Positions 36,601-45,081 of a DNA stretch of 64,000 bases are shown piece by piece. The DNA comes from RHLJ01 sp965601955. GTDB taxonomy: Bacteria; Bacteroidota; Rhodothermia; Balneolales; Balneolaceae. Numbering within the stretch: the stretch's first letter is position 1; every line of letters begins with the position of its first letter. The translations under genes and the position numbers were made by a program. Location of the stretch: assembly GCA_965601955.1 (NCBI GenBank), contig OZ271855.1:2852001-2916000 (forward strand). The letters run 5' to 3'. The notes under the pieces were generated by a model, which saw nothing but the letters and a program-made list of their open reading frames with translations, did not search any database and was not told where the DNA came from.

Positions 36601-36970
36601 GATAAATCCACCTGAAAGGACATTTCCAACCACAGGGATTTCATTTGCTCCTGATATTTATGGAACCGTCTCTTTCCCCGAAAGTGCCGATTCTCTTAAG
36701 TCAGGGCTTAGGGTTTTCATAGATGAGGATCAGGATGGTAGTTTCGACACCGAATCAACAGGAGGGTTGGAATATTTCGCTGTTACAGGTACCGAGGGAC
36801 AATTTGCCATCCACGGGATTGAAGAAGGGGCATATGAACTTCGAATTGTCCTCCCCCCGGGCTATCGTTTTGCAGGTGGAATAGATCGTAAAACGCATAC
36901 CCCAATCATATTTGACGGTACACCCATAGAACTGGATTTAGAAATTGAAGCATATACGGAGACAGAATAA
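33608..36970 (+). CDS. Giant secreted repeat protein, cassette 2 (five repeats)
   Basis: This 1120-residue paralogue of the protein at 27.4 kb has a signal peptide (LFLFICIFLSPTSTINAQ), about five 68-residue repeats (for example DFDLKAVTISPSDLTFEYDA followed by YIEMYGDV and MGDSDDPGL), the shared conserved region (DLTLGNLEVEAKDLDIAYSS, VPSSIPFIGGDKLGSVDGA) and the SdrD_B-like end (VFIDEDQDGSFDTESTGGLE). It is much closer to cassette 3 than to cassette 1. Its stop overlaps the next ATG by one base (TAATG). Confidence 0.85.
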   Translation: MAKLFFRCSSLFLFICIFLSPTSTINAQSFTISGISGISFDTTGGDFTVDFTDDFTAFGVTISPQSLSFSYSESESLFELDGTVETSFDGETIDATLDLDVSGESLESIVLSISTEFSMKSLTVTPTDLGFEWTGGTNFGIFGEADISLDEESVTISMGDSDDPGILIEDGTITQFSMSITADFDLKAVTISPSDLTFEYDASEDYIEMYGDVSITFGDEEMDVGMGDSDDPGLIYDSGSITHINFGVTADFEISSLTISPTGLTFEYDTGEDYFEMYGDIEFKIGDDDVVATLGDSDNPGLIIDDGSVTEVNIGITEDFTFSGLSVKTEDLGVEWQSGSEFYLYGDASLSVDNETIDTDFGTSDDPGLVIENGVLKSFEVDVNSDLTLGNLEVEAKDLDIAYSSGVFEVTGELEITEVFSLSVTLGSDDAPGLEIDVSGSEPTFKVEDLTIEIDHADLGTIDLKSFVLSFDENGITESEVDVVFTSGTEIDADIKFAGDPVSIDEISITYTADNLEEALELFEGIQIAEMSGTVGNLTNTSDLFVDADLTAIFGGGFTLSGESATLLEMYDAVSIDANEFTMSGEVNVGAYEDGDDWKSLLGDGDFSLDVIFQDYTETVEYENPEYDLFIEAGVSEEDLESAGIDEYLSVDVSYTASVLAEIDVSIPSDPLVEFDASLYVNSNKDFDALIDVTFYVPSSIPFIGGDKLGSVDGAIRYKYNDLSDSYAAGWTKITVVWVKYYLGAKYKFKNQSISTFSGKSNISDIEDDIEDDESEKALTDHSPYIVSSHTFEVYDDPVAPNYLQFIADWGSEIDSVLITVVGPEGVYELSRATMVSQDDSTGQPTFDYEENMTWVTEDTGAVFIIHSPSAMSEEEIGHTRLVDGRYQVLISLPKDQAPDSVSLDVTDIYQSPIIDLEVSSSGSTYELTADYWTNLPDSTHITFYVNTVRSYDLASILTHVEAESFDEDGYGSESITVSPDLLSTADSLYFFAVIDDGINPPERTFPTTGISFAPDIYGTVSFPESADSLKSGLRVFIDEDQDGSFDTESTGGLEYFAVTGTEGQFAIHGIEEGAYELRIVLPPGYRFAGGIDRKTHTPIIFDGTPIELDLEIEAYTETE

Positions 36971-38538
36971 TGAAAACGATTAAAACACTTTCTATACTAC
37001 TTCTCCTGTCAGTTTTTTCACTATCAGGCTATGCACAAAACTTTGTAGAATCGGAACAACCAGAAGCCGTTGAAAATCAACTTTTTGGATATTCGATATC
37101 ATCTTCCTATGACTGGGCAGTTATAACTGCACCTCAAAAAGATATCGGAGACCGTACATCTATTGGCTCCGCTTTCTTCTACAGGCTAACAGATGAAGGT
37201 TGGGTTATTGAACAGGAAGTTACCCCTGAAGGGCTTCCAACTTCCTCCAACTTTGGAATAAGTGCTAAAATGAGTGGCTATGGAGCATTCATTGGATCAC
37301 TTGGAAGTGAAAATGGTATCCTGATGCAGGAGACTGTCTTTATCTATGAATTCAGCGATACTGCCTGGGTGCAACAACATGTGCTTAGGCCTGATGATGC
37401 AAAACTAGGAAGCCGGTTTGGTTATTCATTGGACGTCAAAAGCGGCAGTGCAGTAATCGGGGCCTATCAAGCCGATGGAGCTGAATCAAAATCAGGAGCA
37501 GCTTATGTATTTGAGCTGGGACAGGAAGGATGGGAACAAACAGCTAAACTTGTTGCTGAAGATGGAGAGTCCAATGACTCTTTTGGACATTCCGTAGTTA
37601 TGTTAGAATACAATTTAGTTGCAGTAAGCGCATACAATGCCACCGGTGCAGAAGAGCGAAGTGGAGCAGTATACATTTTTGAAAAAGATAATGAAGGAGC
37701 CTGGAATCAAGTCGCAAAACTCTATGATCCTAATGGATCATCCAGTGACTTATTTGGCTATAGTATCGCTGCTACTGTTAGTGTTTTTATTCCTGTAAAA
37801 ACCAACCCCGCTATGTATTATGGAACACTTTTTGTAGGCGCTCCAGGCTCTAACAATGACGATGGAATCCAGACAGGAGCTGTCTATTTCTACAATGAAG
37901 TTGAAGGTGAATGGTTTATGGAAACCAAACTCATTGATGAAGAAGCTGGATCTAACGATCATTTTGGTATAGCTATCGCCCAAAATACTCTCTCCGGATT
38001 ATTTATTGGAGCCAATAGGTCGGGGGTTGAAGACGAGGGTAAGATTTATGGATATAACTACCGGATACTGACTTCTGAAATTGAAGCATTCACATTTACC
38101 GGTAATAGTTCTGCGAGCCCTGAACAGTTCTATGGAAGTAGAATTACAACCGATCAATCTGCGAATATAATTATTGCTTCTCCCTATAACTCAGTAGAAG
38201 GAAATGATAATTCAGGGTCTGTTGAGTTTTACAGAACTCCAATTACTTCTACTGATGGAGAACCGTCGATAGTAACTGAATATAAACTCGATCAAAATTA
38301 CCCCAATCCCTTTAATCCAACCACAACCATCAATTACCAGGTTAAAGATGCGGGATTAGTACGATTGACCGTGTTCAATCTACTAGGTCAGGAAGTACAG
38401 GTACTGGTGAATGAGCAACAAGCTACTGGTACATACACAGCAACCTTCAATGCATCCTCGCTGGCATCAGGCTTCTACTTCTACTCGCTCGAAGTAAATG
38501 ATTTCAAGAGCACTAAAAAAATGATGCTTATTAAGTGA
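36970..38538 (+). CDS. FG-GAP beta-propeller protein with T9SS sorting domain, cassette 2
   Basis: This is a 522-residue paralogue of the protein at 31.8 kb. It has a signal peptide (ILLLLSVFSLSGYAQ), FG-GAP repeats (SRFGYSLDVKSGSAVIGAY, DSFGHSVVMLEYNLVAVSAY, DLFGYSIAATVSVF) and the C-terminal LDQNYPNPFNPTTTINYQ sorting domain ending TKKMMLIK. The last ~80 residues are nearly invariant among the three copies, while the propeller body varies more. It is translationally coupled to the upstream gene by the one-base overlap. Confidence 0.92.
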   Translation: MKTIKTLSILLLLSVFSLSGYAQNFVESEQPEAVENQLFGYSISSSYDWAVITAPQKDIGDRTSIGSAFFYRLTDEGWVIEQEVTPEGLPTSSNFGISAKMSGYGAFIGSLGSENGILMQETVFIYEFSDTAWVQQHVLRPDDAKLGSRFGYSLDVKSGSAVIGAYQADGAESKSGAAYVFELGQEGWEQTAKLVAEDGESNDSFGHSVVMLEYNLVAVSAYNATGAEERSGAVYIFEKDNEGAWNQVAKLYDPNGSSSDLFGYSIAATVSVFIPVKTNPAMYYGTLFVGAPGSNNDDGIQTGAVYFYNEVEGEWFMETKLIDEEAGSNDHFGIAIAQNTLSGLFIGANRSGVEDEGKIYGYNYRILTSEIEAFTFTGNSSASPEQFYGSRITTDQSANIIIASPYNSVEGNDNSGSVEFYRTPITSTDGEPSIVTEYKLDQNYPNPFNPTTTINYQVKDAGLVRLTVFNLLGQEVQVLVNEQQATGTYTATFNASSLASGFYFYSLEVNDFKSTKKMMLIK

Positions 38539-38539
38539 G

Positions 38540-38634
38540 CAATTAAGAATGTTTCAATGATCAATTAGGAATTAGTTGTGTACCGATATATTCAGATGCT
38601 AATTCCTAATTGGAACATTCTTAATTCTTAATTG
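38540..38634. repeat. 95-bp hairpin repeat, copy 2 of 3
   Basis: It has the same position relative to the FG-GAP stop codon, and nearly the same sequence, as 33399-33493. The arms are conserved, while the loop (GTACCGATATATTCAGATG) differs more. Confidence 0.9.
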
Positions 38635-38757
38635 ATAGCACCTTTCTATTATTCTTAATTATGAAAAAAGTAAACTACTTTAGGTCTACATAGGTTTAAT
38701 TATCTTTGCTGAATATCTATGATCACTGAGAAATTTTAGAAAATAACCTAGTAGACA

Positions 38758-41700
38758 ATGAAGAAGTTCTTAACCCGATGCAGCCTTTTGCTCTTCTCAA
38801 TCTGCATCTTTTTGCCCCCCTCCTCAACCATCAACGCTCAATCATTTACCATTAGCGGTATTTCCGGTATCAGCTTTGATACAACAGGCGGGGATTTCAC
38901 GATTGATTTTACCGATGATTTTACGGTCTTCGGAATTACGGTAAGCCCACAGTCTCTCTCCTTTTCTTACGACGACTCAGAAAATCTTTTTGAACTGGAT
39001 GGTACTGTAGAAACATCGTTCGATGGAGAAACTGTTGATGCTACACTTGATCTCGATATTTCAGACGAAGCCCTGGAATCGGTCGTATTCTCAGTTTCTA
39101 CAGAATTTGATCTAAAATCGTTAACCATCACCCCTACCGATTTGGGTTTTGAATGGACAGGGGGTACGAATTTTGGAATTTTTGGAGAAGCAGATATCTC
39201 ATTCGACGATGAGGATATAACCATCTCACTTGGAGATTCAGACGATCCAGGCATAGTAATTGAAGATGGAACCATAACAAGCTTCTCTATTTCGATTTCA
39301 GCTGATTTTGAAATCAAGTCGTTAACTATTGCTCCTACCGATTTGACTTTTGAATACTCCACTTCAGATGGGTATTTCGAGATGTATGGAGACATCGAGT
39401 TTGATATTGGAGATGATGCAGTTGTTGCAAATTTAGGAGACTCTGATGATCCTGGGCTTATTGTAGACGATGGCTCAATTACTGAAATCAATATTGGCAT
39501 CACAGAGGATTTTACCTTTTCAGGTCTGAGTGTAAAAACCACTGACCTAGGTGTTTTATGGCAGAGTGGAAGCGAATTCTACCTTTATGGAGATGCTAAT
39601 CTAAGCGTAGATAGCGAAACTATAGATACCGATTTTGGAACCTCCAGCGATCCTGGCTTAGTTATTAAAGACGGGGAATTGCACTCGTTTGAGGTGGATG
39701 TGAACAGTGATTTAACACTTGGGAATCTTGAAGTAGAAGCAAAAGACCTGGATATCGCATATTCAAGCGGTGTTTTTGAGGTAACTGGTGAATTGGAAAT
39801 AACAGAAGTGTTTTCTCTGTCCGTTACACTTGGTAGTGATGATGCACCCGGTCTCGAAATTGATGTAAGCGGAAGTGAACCTTCCTTTAAAGTGGAGGAT
39901 CTAACCATCGAAATTGATAATGCCGATTTGGGTACCATTGATCTAAAGAGTTTTGTTCTCGCTTTTGATGAAAATGGAATCACCGATTCAGAAGTAGATG
40001 TGGTATTTGCATCCGGAACAGAGATAGATGCGGAGATTAAGTTTGCCGGAGACCCTGCTTCTATTGATGAAATTTCTATCACTTATACCGCCGATGATCT
40101 TGAAGATGCCCTGGAGCTATTCGCAGGGATTCAGATTGCTGAAATGAGTGGAACTGTAGGTAACCTTACTAACACATCTAATCTGTATGTAGAAGCAGAC
40201 CTTACAGCTATATTTGGAGGGGGCTTTACTATTAGTAATGAATCAGCAACACTTTTGGAGATGTATGATGCGGTTTCGATTGATGCCAGCAGCTTCTCCA
40301 TGAGCGGTGACGTAAATGTAGGTGCTTATGAAAACAGTAGTGGTGATTGGAAAAGCCTGTTGGGGGATGGATCATTTTCATTCGATGTTGATTTTGATGA
40401 TAGTGATGTATTGATAGACGTTGATGTTGATATTCCTTCTGACCCTATGGTAGAAGTAGACGCCTCTGTGTATATAGATTCTGACAAGGATTTTGATGCA
40501 CTCATCGATGTGACCTTCTATGTTCCAAGCTCAATTCCTTTCATTGGAGGAGACAAACTAGGCAGCGTGGATGGGGCAGTTAGATATAAACACGATGACA
40601 TTTCCGATAGTTATGCAGCTGCATGGGATAAAATCAAAGTACTCTTCGTTAAGTACTATCTGGGAGCTAAATACAAATTTAAAGATCAAAGCATCAGCAC
40701 TTTTGACAGTAAGAGCAAAATCAGCGACATAAAAGATGATATTGAAGATGATGAAAGCGAAAAGACACTAACCAGCCAGTCACCTTATATCGTCAGCTCC
40801 CATACATTTGAATTATACGATGACCCCATAGCCCCCAATTACCTGCAGTTTATTGCAGATTGGGGCTCAGAAATTGATAGCGTATTAGTCACGGTTGTAG
40901 GTCCTGAAGGAATCCATGAGCTTTCTCGTGCTACTTTAATCTCTAAAGATGACTCAACTGGCCGACCTACTTTTGGGTATGAAGAAAATATGACCTGGGT
41001 AACTCAGGATACCGGAGCCGTATTCATCATTCATTCAGCTTCAGCTATGAGCGAAGAAGAAATCGGACACTCTAAGCTTGTGGCCGGGCGCTATCAGGTT
41101 CTCATCTCACTACCTCGAGGTCAGGCTCCTGACTCTGTGTCACTGGATGTTACCGAAATCTTCCAGTATCCCATTATTGATCTAGAAGTAAACGGTTCTA
41201 CAAACACTTATGAATTAGATGCTAGTTACTGGTCTGTATTACCTGACTCAACGCATCTAACGTTTTATGTCAACACCACACCCTCTCATGACTTAGCCAG
41301 GATGATTACTCACGTTGAGGCAGAGAATTTTAATGAAGACGGGTATGGAAGCGAATCCTTAATTGTCTCACCAGACTTTAATCTGATTAATGACTCCCTC
41401 TATTTCTTTGCTGTTATCGATGATGGTATAAATCCTCCTGAAAAAACAGACATCTCAAGTCCTGTTATATACTCTCCCGACATCTATGGTACAGTTACAT
41501 TTCCGGACGATGCCGACTCATTAAAGGCATACCTCCGCGTATTTTTAGATGAAGACAAAGATGGAAGTTTCGATACCGAATCAACAACAGGAGGGCTTGA
41601 ATATTTTGCCATTACCAATGCAAACGGGCAGTTCTCGTTGCATGATATTGAAGAAGGGGAATATGAACTTAGAATTGTCCTACCGCCTGGATATCGTTTT

Positions 41701-41799
41701 GTGGGTGGAACGGACAGGAAATCTCATACTCTGGTAAACTTCACCGGAGAGCCAATTGAATTAGATTTAGAAATTGAAGCTTATACGGAGGCAGAATAA
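38758..41799 (+). CDS. Giant secreted repeat protein, cassette 3 (four repeats)
   Basis: The 1013-residue shortest paralogue has a signal peptide (LLFSICIFLPPSSTINAQ) and about four 68-residue repeats (for example DFEIKSLTIAPTDLTFEYST). The conserved central region and SdrD_B-like C-terminal end match cassette 2. It lacks an acidic insert present in cassette 2 at about residues 620-655 (nucleotides 35.45-35.57 kb). The one-base TAATG overlap with the next gene is retained. Confidence 0.85.
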   Translation: MKKFLTRCSLLLFSICIFLPPSSTINAQSFTISGISGISFDTTGGDFTIDFTDDFTVFGITVSPQSLSFSYDDSENLFELDGTVETSFDGETVDATLDLDISDEALESVVFSVSTEFDLKSLTITPTDLGFEWTGGTNFGIFGEADISFDDEDITISLGDSDDPGIVIEDGTITSFSISISADFEIKSLTIAPTDLTFEYSTSDGYFEMYGDIEFDIGDDAVVANLGDSDDPGLIVDDGSITEINIGITEDFTFSGLSVKTTDLGVLWQSGSEFYLYGDANLSVDSETIDTDFGTSSDPGLVIKDGELHSFEVDVNSDLTLGNLEVEAKDLDIAYSSGVFEVTGELEITEVFSLSVTLGSDDAPGLEIDVSGSEPSFKVEDLTIEIDNADLGTIDLKSFVLAFDENGITDSEVDVVFASGTEIDAEIKFAGDPASIDEISITYTADDLEDALELFAGIQIAEMSGTVGNLTNTSNLYVEADLTAIFGGGFTISNESATLLEMYDAVSIDASSFSMSGDVNVGAYENSSGDWKSLLGDGSFSFDVDFDDSDVLIDVDVDIPSDPMVEVDASVYIDSDKDFDALIDVTFYVPSSIPFIGGDKLGSVDGAVRYKHDDISDSYAAAWDKIKVLFVKYYLGAKYKFKDQSISTFDSKSKISDIKDDIEDDESEKTLTSQSPYIVSSHTFELYDDPIAPNYLQFIADWGSEIDSVLVTVVGPEGIHELSRATLISKDDSTGRPTFGYEENMTWVTQDTGAVFIIHSASAMSEEEIGHSKLVAGRYQVLISLPRGQAPDSVSLDVTEIFQYPIIDLEVNGSTNTYELDASYWSVLPDSTHLTFYVNTTPSHDLARMITHVEAENFNEDGYGSESLIVSPDFNLINDSLYFFAVIDDGINPPEKTDISSPVIYSPDIYGTVTFPDDADSLKAYLRVFLDEDKDGSFDTESTTGGLEYFAITNANGQFSLHDIEEGEYELRIVLPPGYRFVGGTDRKSHTLVNFTGEPIELDLEIEAYTEAE

Positions 41800-43379
41800 T
41801 GAAAGCATTAAAAAAATTATCCATTCTACTTTTATTCTTTACTCTATCTGTTTCTGGATATAGCCAGGACTTTCTCCCTTCAGAACAACCAGAGCCAGTT
41901 GAGAATCAACTCTTTGGCTTTTCTGTTTCTGTGGGAGAATGGTATGCCATAGCAACTGCACCCCAGAAAGATATTGGTGAAAAAACCGCTGTTGGTTCTG
42001 CATTCTTTTATAGAAGGATTGGGGAAAGTTGGGAAATTCAGCAAGAAGTATCTCCGACGGGCCTTCCCTCCTCTTCCAATTTTGGAATAAGCTCCAAAAT
42101 AAGCTTTGATGATGCCTTTATTGGATCCTTAGGTAGTGAAAACGGAATCCTGATGGAAGAATCTGTTTTTGTGTACCAATACAGTGATACTTCATGGATA
42201 CATGCCCAGACGCTTCGTCCAAATGATGCAAAAATGGGGAGTCGCTTTGGTAGTGCTCTGGATATGGATCGCATATACAACATATCAGTAATTGGCGCTT
42301 ACCAGGCTGATGGTAATGATTCAAAATCAGGAGCAGCGTACATTTTTGAATTCGAAAATAACGAATGGACCCAAACCGCTAAACTTGTAGCCTCAGATGG
42401 AGAAGCCAATGATTTCTTCGGTCATTCGGTATTAATACTAAGTGATAACCTGATTGCTGTTGGAGCATATAATGCCACCGGGGCATCCGAAAGAAGTGGA
42501 GCCGTCTACATCTTCGAAAAAGATATGGAAGGTAACTGGAACCAGGCTGCGAAGCTTTATGATCCAAATGGATCTTCCAGTGATTTATTCGGCTATAGCC
42601 TTGCTAAGCAAATTCAAGTATATGTTCTCGTAAAAGATGCAGCTCACGACTTTCATGGAGCCTTGTTTGTTGGTGCCCCAGGATCAAATAACCTGGAAGG
42701 TGTTCAAACAGGATCAGTATACTTTTTCAACAAGGATAATGAACAATGGTTCATGTCTGCCGAGTTTTTTGATGAAACTACAGGAGCAAATGATCACTTT
42801 GGAATTACCATTGCTCAAAGTACCGTTGCAGGCTTGCTTATTGGTGCAAATAGAACCGGCTTTGAGAATGAAGGAAAGATACATCATTACGGAATTTATG
42901 AAACTGATGGAATCCCAAACGATTTCGAAGTCTTTAACTTTCCGGGTAATAACGACAACGCCGAGTACTATGGAAGCAGAGTTGCTACTGGAAAGGCAGC
43001 TGATATTGTGGTTTCCTCCCCTTATACAACAGTTAATGGACTAGAAAATGTGGGGCATGTTGAGTTCTATGCCTACGAACTTTCATCAATAGATGAAGAG
43101 CCACTGGGAGAAGTTCTGGAATATAAGCTTGATCAAAACTATCCGAATCCATTTAACCCCACTACCACCATCAATTACCAGGTAAGAGATGCGGGTAATG
43201 TAACACTTACAGTGTACAACCTGTTGGGGCAGGCAGTCCAGGTTTTAGTAAATGAGTACAAAGTCAATGGAGCCTATAAAGCTACTTTTGATGCCTCTGC
43301 TCTTGCCTCAGGCTTCTACTTCTACACGCTGGAAGTAAACGACTTCACCAGCACCAAAAAAATGATGCTTATTAAATAG
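41799..43379 (+). CDS. FG-GAP beta-propeller protein with T9SS sorting domain, cassette 3
   Basis: This is the third 526-residue FG-GAP/T9SS protein. It has a signal peptide (LLLFFTLSVSGYSQ), FG-GAP units (SRFGSALDMDRIYNISVIGA, DFFGHSVLILSDNLIAVGAY, DLFGYSLAKQIQVYVLVK) and the same C-terminal sorting domain (LDQNYPNPFNPTTTINYQ ... TKKMMLIK). It is the last gene of the triple cassette array and is followed by the third hairpin copy. Confidence 0.92.
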   Translation: MKALKKLSILLLFFTLSVSGYSQDFLPSEQPEPVENQLFGFSVSVGEWYAIATAPQKDIGEKTAVGSAFFYRRIGESWEIQQEVSPTGLPSSSNFGISSKISFDDAFIGSLGSENGILMEESVFVYQYSDTSWIHAQTLRPNDAKMGSRFGSALDMDRIYNISVIGAYQADGNDSKSGAAYIFEFENNEWTQTAKLVASDGEANDFFGHSVLILSDNLIAVGAYNATGASERSGAVYIFEKDMEGNWNQAAKLYDPNGSSSDLFGYSLAKQIQVYVLVKDAAHDFHGALFVGAPGSNNLEGVQTGSVYFFNKDNEQWFMSAEFFDETTGANDHFGITIAQSTVAGLLIGANRTGFENEGKIHHYGIYETDGIPNDFEVFNFPGNNDNAEYYGSRVATGKAADIVVSSPYTTVNGLENVGHVEFYAYELSSIDEEPLGEVLEYKLDQNYPNPFNPTTTINYQVRDAGNVTLTVYNLLGQAVQVLVNEYKVNGAYKATFDASALASGFYFYTLEVNDFTSTKKMMLIK

Positions 43380-43381
43380 AC

Positions 43382-43477
43382 CAATTAAGAATGTTTCAAT
43401 GATCAATTAGGAATTAGTTGGATACTTCCTATGTTAAATCTCTAATTCCTAATTGAAACATTCTTAATTGTTAATTG
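43382..43477. repeat. 95-bp hairpin repeat, copy 3 of 3
   Basis: It starts CAATTAAGAATGTTTCAATG three bases after the FG-GAP stop and ends two bases before the glycosylase ATG. It has the same arms as copies 1 and 2. Confidence 0.9.
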
Positions 43478-43478
43478 C

Positions 43479-44429
43479 ATGAGTAGCTGGACTCTCAAAT
43501 CCACCCCTCCCCACGATTGGTTCCTTTGCCTGGACGTTCAATCCTATTTTGACCACGAGCATAATCCCGAAACTATTTTTGAAGAAGGTTTTACCCGCCC
43601 CATTCCCATTGGAGATCGGGATGTAATCATTACCTCCTTTTTTAATGGCGATCCCGATCAGCCTGAGTTCAATATTGAATCGAAAGAATCCCTAACCAAA
43701 GAAGAGATTGAAATTGCTAACAAGAGCCTTGCTAAGATTTTTGGTACGGAGATGAATGTTCGCCCATTATATGACCAGGCAGCAAACGACCCTCTTTTAA
43801 GAGATAAGCTCGGAAACCTGTATGGATTAAAACGAATGACCCGGGCAAACCTGTTTGAGGATATTCAAAACCGTATTGTGGAAATGCAGATGAACCACAA
43901 ACCAACGGCCAAGAAAATGATGTACCGAATCCGGGAAACTTATGGCTCGGCGATTGAACATCAGGGAGGAACGCTGCCGGCCTGGCCCAGAGCTCATCAG
44001 CTTATGAAAGCTGACCCGGCAAATATCCGGAAGCTAGGACCAACACTTCGAAAAGGTCAGTACCTGGTTGAGTTAGCTACTAACATTGTGGGCGGAGTCA
44101 CAGACATGGAACACATATCCAATACCGACCCTGATACTGCTTACGAAGAGTTTTGCTCCATCAAAGGAATTGGACCTACCGCTGCCCAGGATTTGGTGAT
44201 GATGCGAGCCCGAACCGATGCCTCCTTCCCCTCCAACTTCCAGAAAGGCGAAGAAAAAGGCTTGAGAAGGTGGATCATCTGGAGCTATGGAGGAGACCCA
44301 AATAATACTACTGAAGAAGAATTCCAGGAATACATCAAAAATTGGAAAGGATATGAGAGCTCAGCCCTGGAGTTTTTATATGTGAATTGGATTTTGACTG
44401 AGAAGGAGAAAAGGGCATTAAAGAAATAA
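43479..44429 (+). CDS. HhH-GPD DNA glycosylase, AlkA-like, with unusual active-site motif
   Basis: The 316-residue protein resembles 3-methyladenine DNA glycosylase II. Seen: a helix-hairpin-helix (FCSIKGIGPTAAQDLVMM) and the C-terminal WKGYESSALEFLYVNWI, which matches the AlkA end. Between them is TDASFPSNFQKG, where AlkA has a PDDY-type motif containing its catalytic aspartate. The aligned residues here are Ser-Asn, so the usual catalytic Asp is apparently missing. It may be a divergent glycosylase using another acid or a damage-binding protein. It begins just after the third hairpin repeat. Confidence 0.7.
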   Translation: MSSWTLKSTPPHDWFLCLDVQSYFDHEHNPETIFEEGFTRPIPIGDRDVIITSFFNGDPDQPEFNIESKESLTKEEIEIANKSLAKIFGTEMNVRPLYDQAANDPLLRDKLGNLYGLKRMTRANLFEDIQNRIVEMQMNHKPTAKKMMYRIRETYGSAIEHQGGTLPAWPRAHQLMKADPANIRKLGPTLRKGQYLVELATNIVGGVTDMEHISNTDPDTAYEEFCSIKGIGPTAAQDLVMMRARTDASFPSNFQKGEEKGLRRWIIWSYGGDPNNTTEEEFQEYIKNWKGYESSALEFLYVNWILTEKEKRALKK

Positions 44430-44523
44430 ATACTTCTTATATATTTATTATTTTCAATATTTAATCGATCCTCTCTAGTAGGCTTTCGTACTGAGAGTGA
44501 CTAGTAAACTTTTACTAATAAGT

Positions 44524-44970
44524 ATGGGTGAAGAAAAAGATATTGAAGTTTATAGACAGCATAGAGATCATCAAAATCGCTACACATATTTTTTACTTGC
44601 TGTCTCTGCTTCGGCTATCGCGCTTTCATTAAATAACACTGAAGGCTCTTCTCTTTCCTACTATCAAATACCCTTAGGATTAGCTGTTTTATCTTGGGAG
44701 ATAAGTTTTTTCTTCGGCTGTCGTCAACTTAGTTACATAAGTTCTACTCTATTTGCGAATATGACTCTTCTTAGAGTACAGAGAGGAGAACATAAAGACG
44801 TCGGAACCAATATAGAGATGATTAGAGCTGCTACAGAAGGAATCCGAGAAGGCTTAAAAATTAATTCGGATAGAGCGTCTTTTTTTGCTAGATATCAGTT
44901 TAGGTTACTCGTATTAGGTGCTATTTTTTACCTCACTTGGCATATTATTGAAATGTGGTTAATAACATGA
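44524..44970 (+). CDS. Small membrane protein, unknown function
   Basis: I do not recognise the family. The product is about 148 residues from the ATG at 44524; a GTG at 44497 would add nine residues. It has a polar N-terminus (MGEEKDIEVYRQHRDHQNRY), two adjacent membrane segments (YTYFLLAVSASAIALSL; LGLAVLSWEISFFFGC), an amphipathic helix (NIEMIRAATEGIREGLKI) and a last membrane segment (LLVLGAIFYLTWHIIEMW). It stands alone upstream of a palindrome-rich intergenic region. Confidence 0.65.
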   Translation: MGEEKDIEVYRQHRDHQNRYTYFLLAVSASAIALSLNNTEGSSLSYYQIPLGLAVLSWEISFFFGCRQLSYISSTLFANMTLLRVQRGEHKDVGTNIEMIRAATEGIREGLKINSDRASFFARYQFRLLVLGAIFYLTWHIIEMWLIT

Positions 44971-44971
44971 A

Positions 44972-45003
44972 GTCATCCCGAACTTGTTTCGGGACAGCAT
45001 GAC
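44972..45003. terminator. Hairpin after the small membrane protein
   Basis: TCCCGAA at 44976-44982 pairs with TTCGGGA at 44988-44994 around CTTGT. The outer GTCA at 44972 can pair with TGAC at 45000-45003. It is a possible transcript end and belongs to the GTCATCC palindrome family. Confidence 0.5.
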
Positions 45004-45048
45004 CTTAAGAGTAATCCCCAAGAATCTAATTGAGTATATAGCCGGTTT

Positions 45049-45076
45049 GATCCTTCGGAAGTATCCTCAGGATGAC
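45049..45076. repeat. Second copy of the GATCCTTCGG...CCTCAGGATGAC words
   Basis: GATCCTTCGG at 45049-45058 and CCTCAGGATGAC at 45065-45076 match the 3' half of the palindrome at 24377-24488, with the middle deleted. This is a dispersed repeat fragment. Confidence 0.6.
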
Positions 45077-45081
45077 CCCAA

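Noticed and set aside
38967..39542. Long antisense ORF rich in Ser/Pro under giant gene 3 (likewise 34639-35136, 30294-30815 and 39585-40082)
   Set aside because: It mirrors the codon pattern of the repeat genes, has low-complexity composition and no start context. The sense-strand gene is clearly real.
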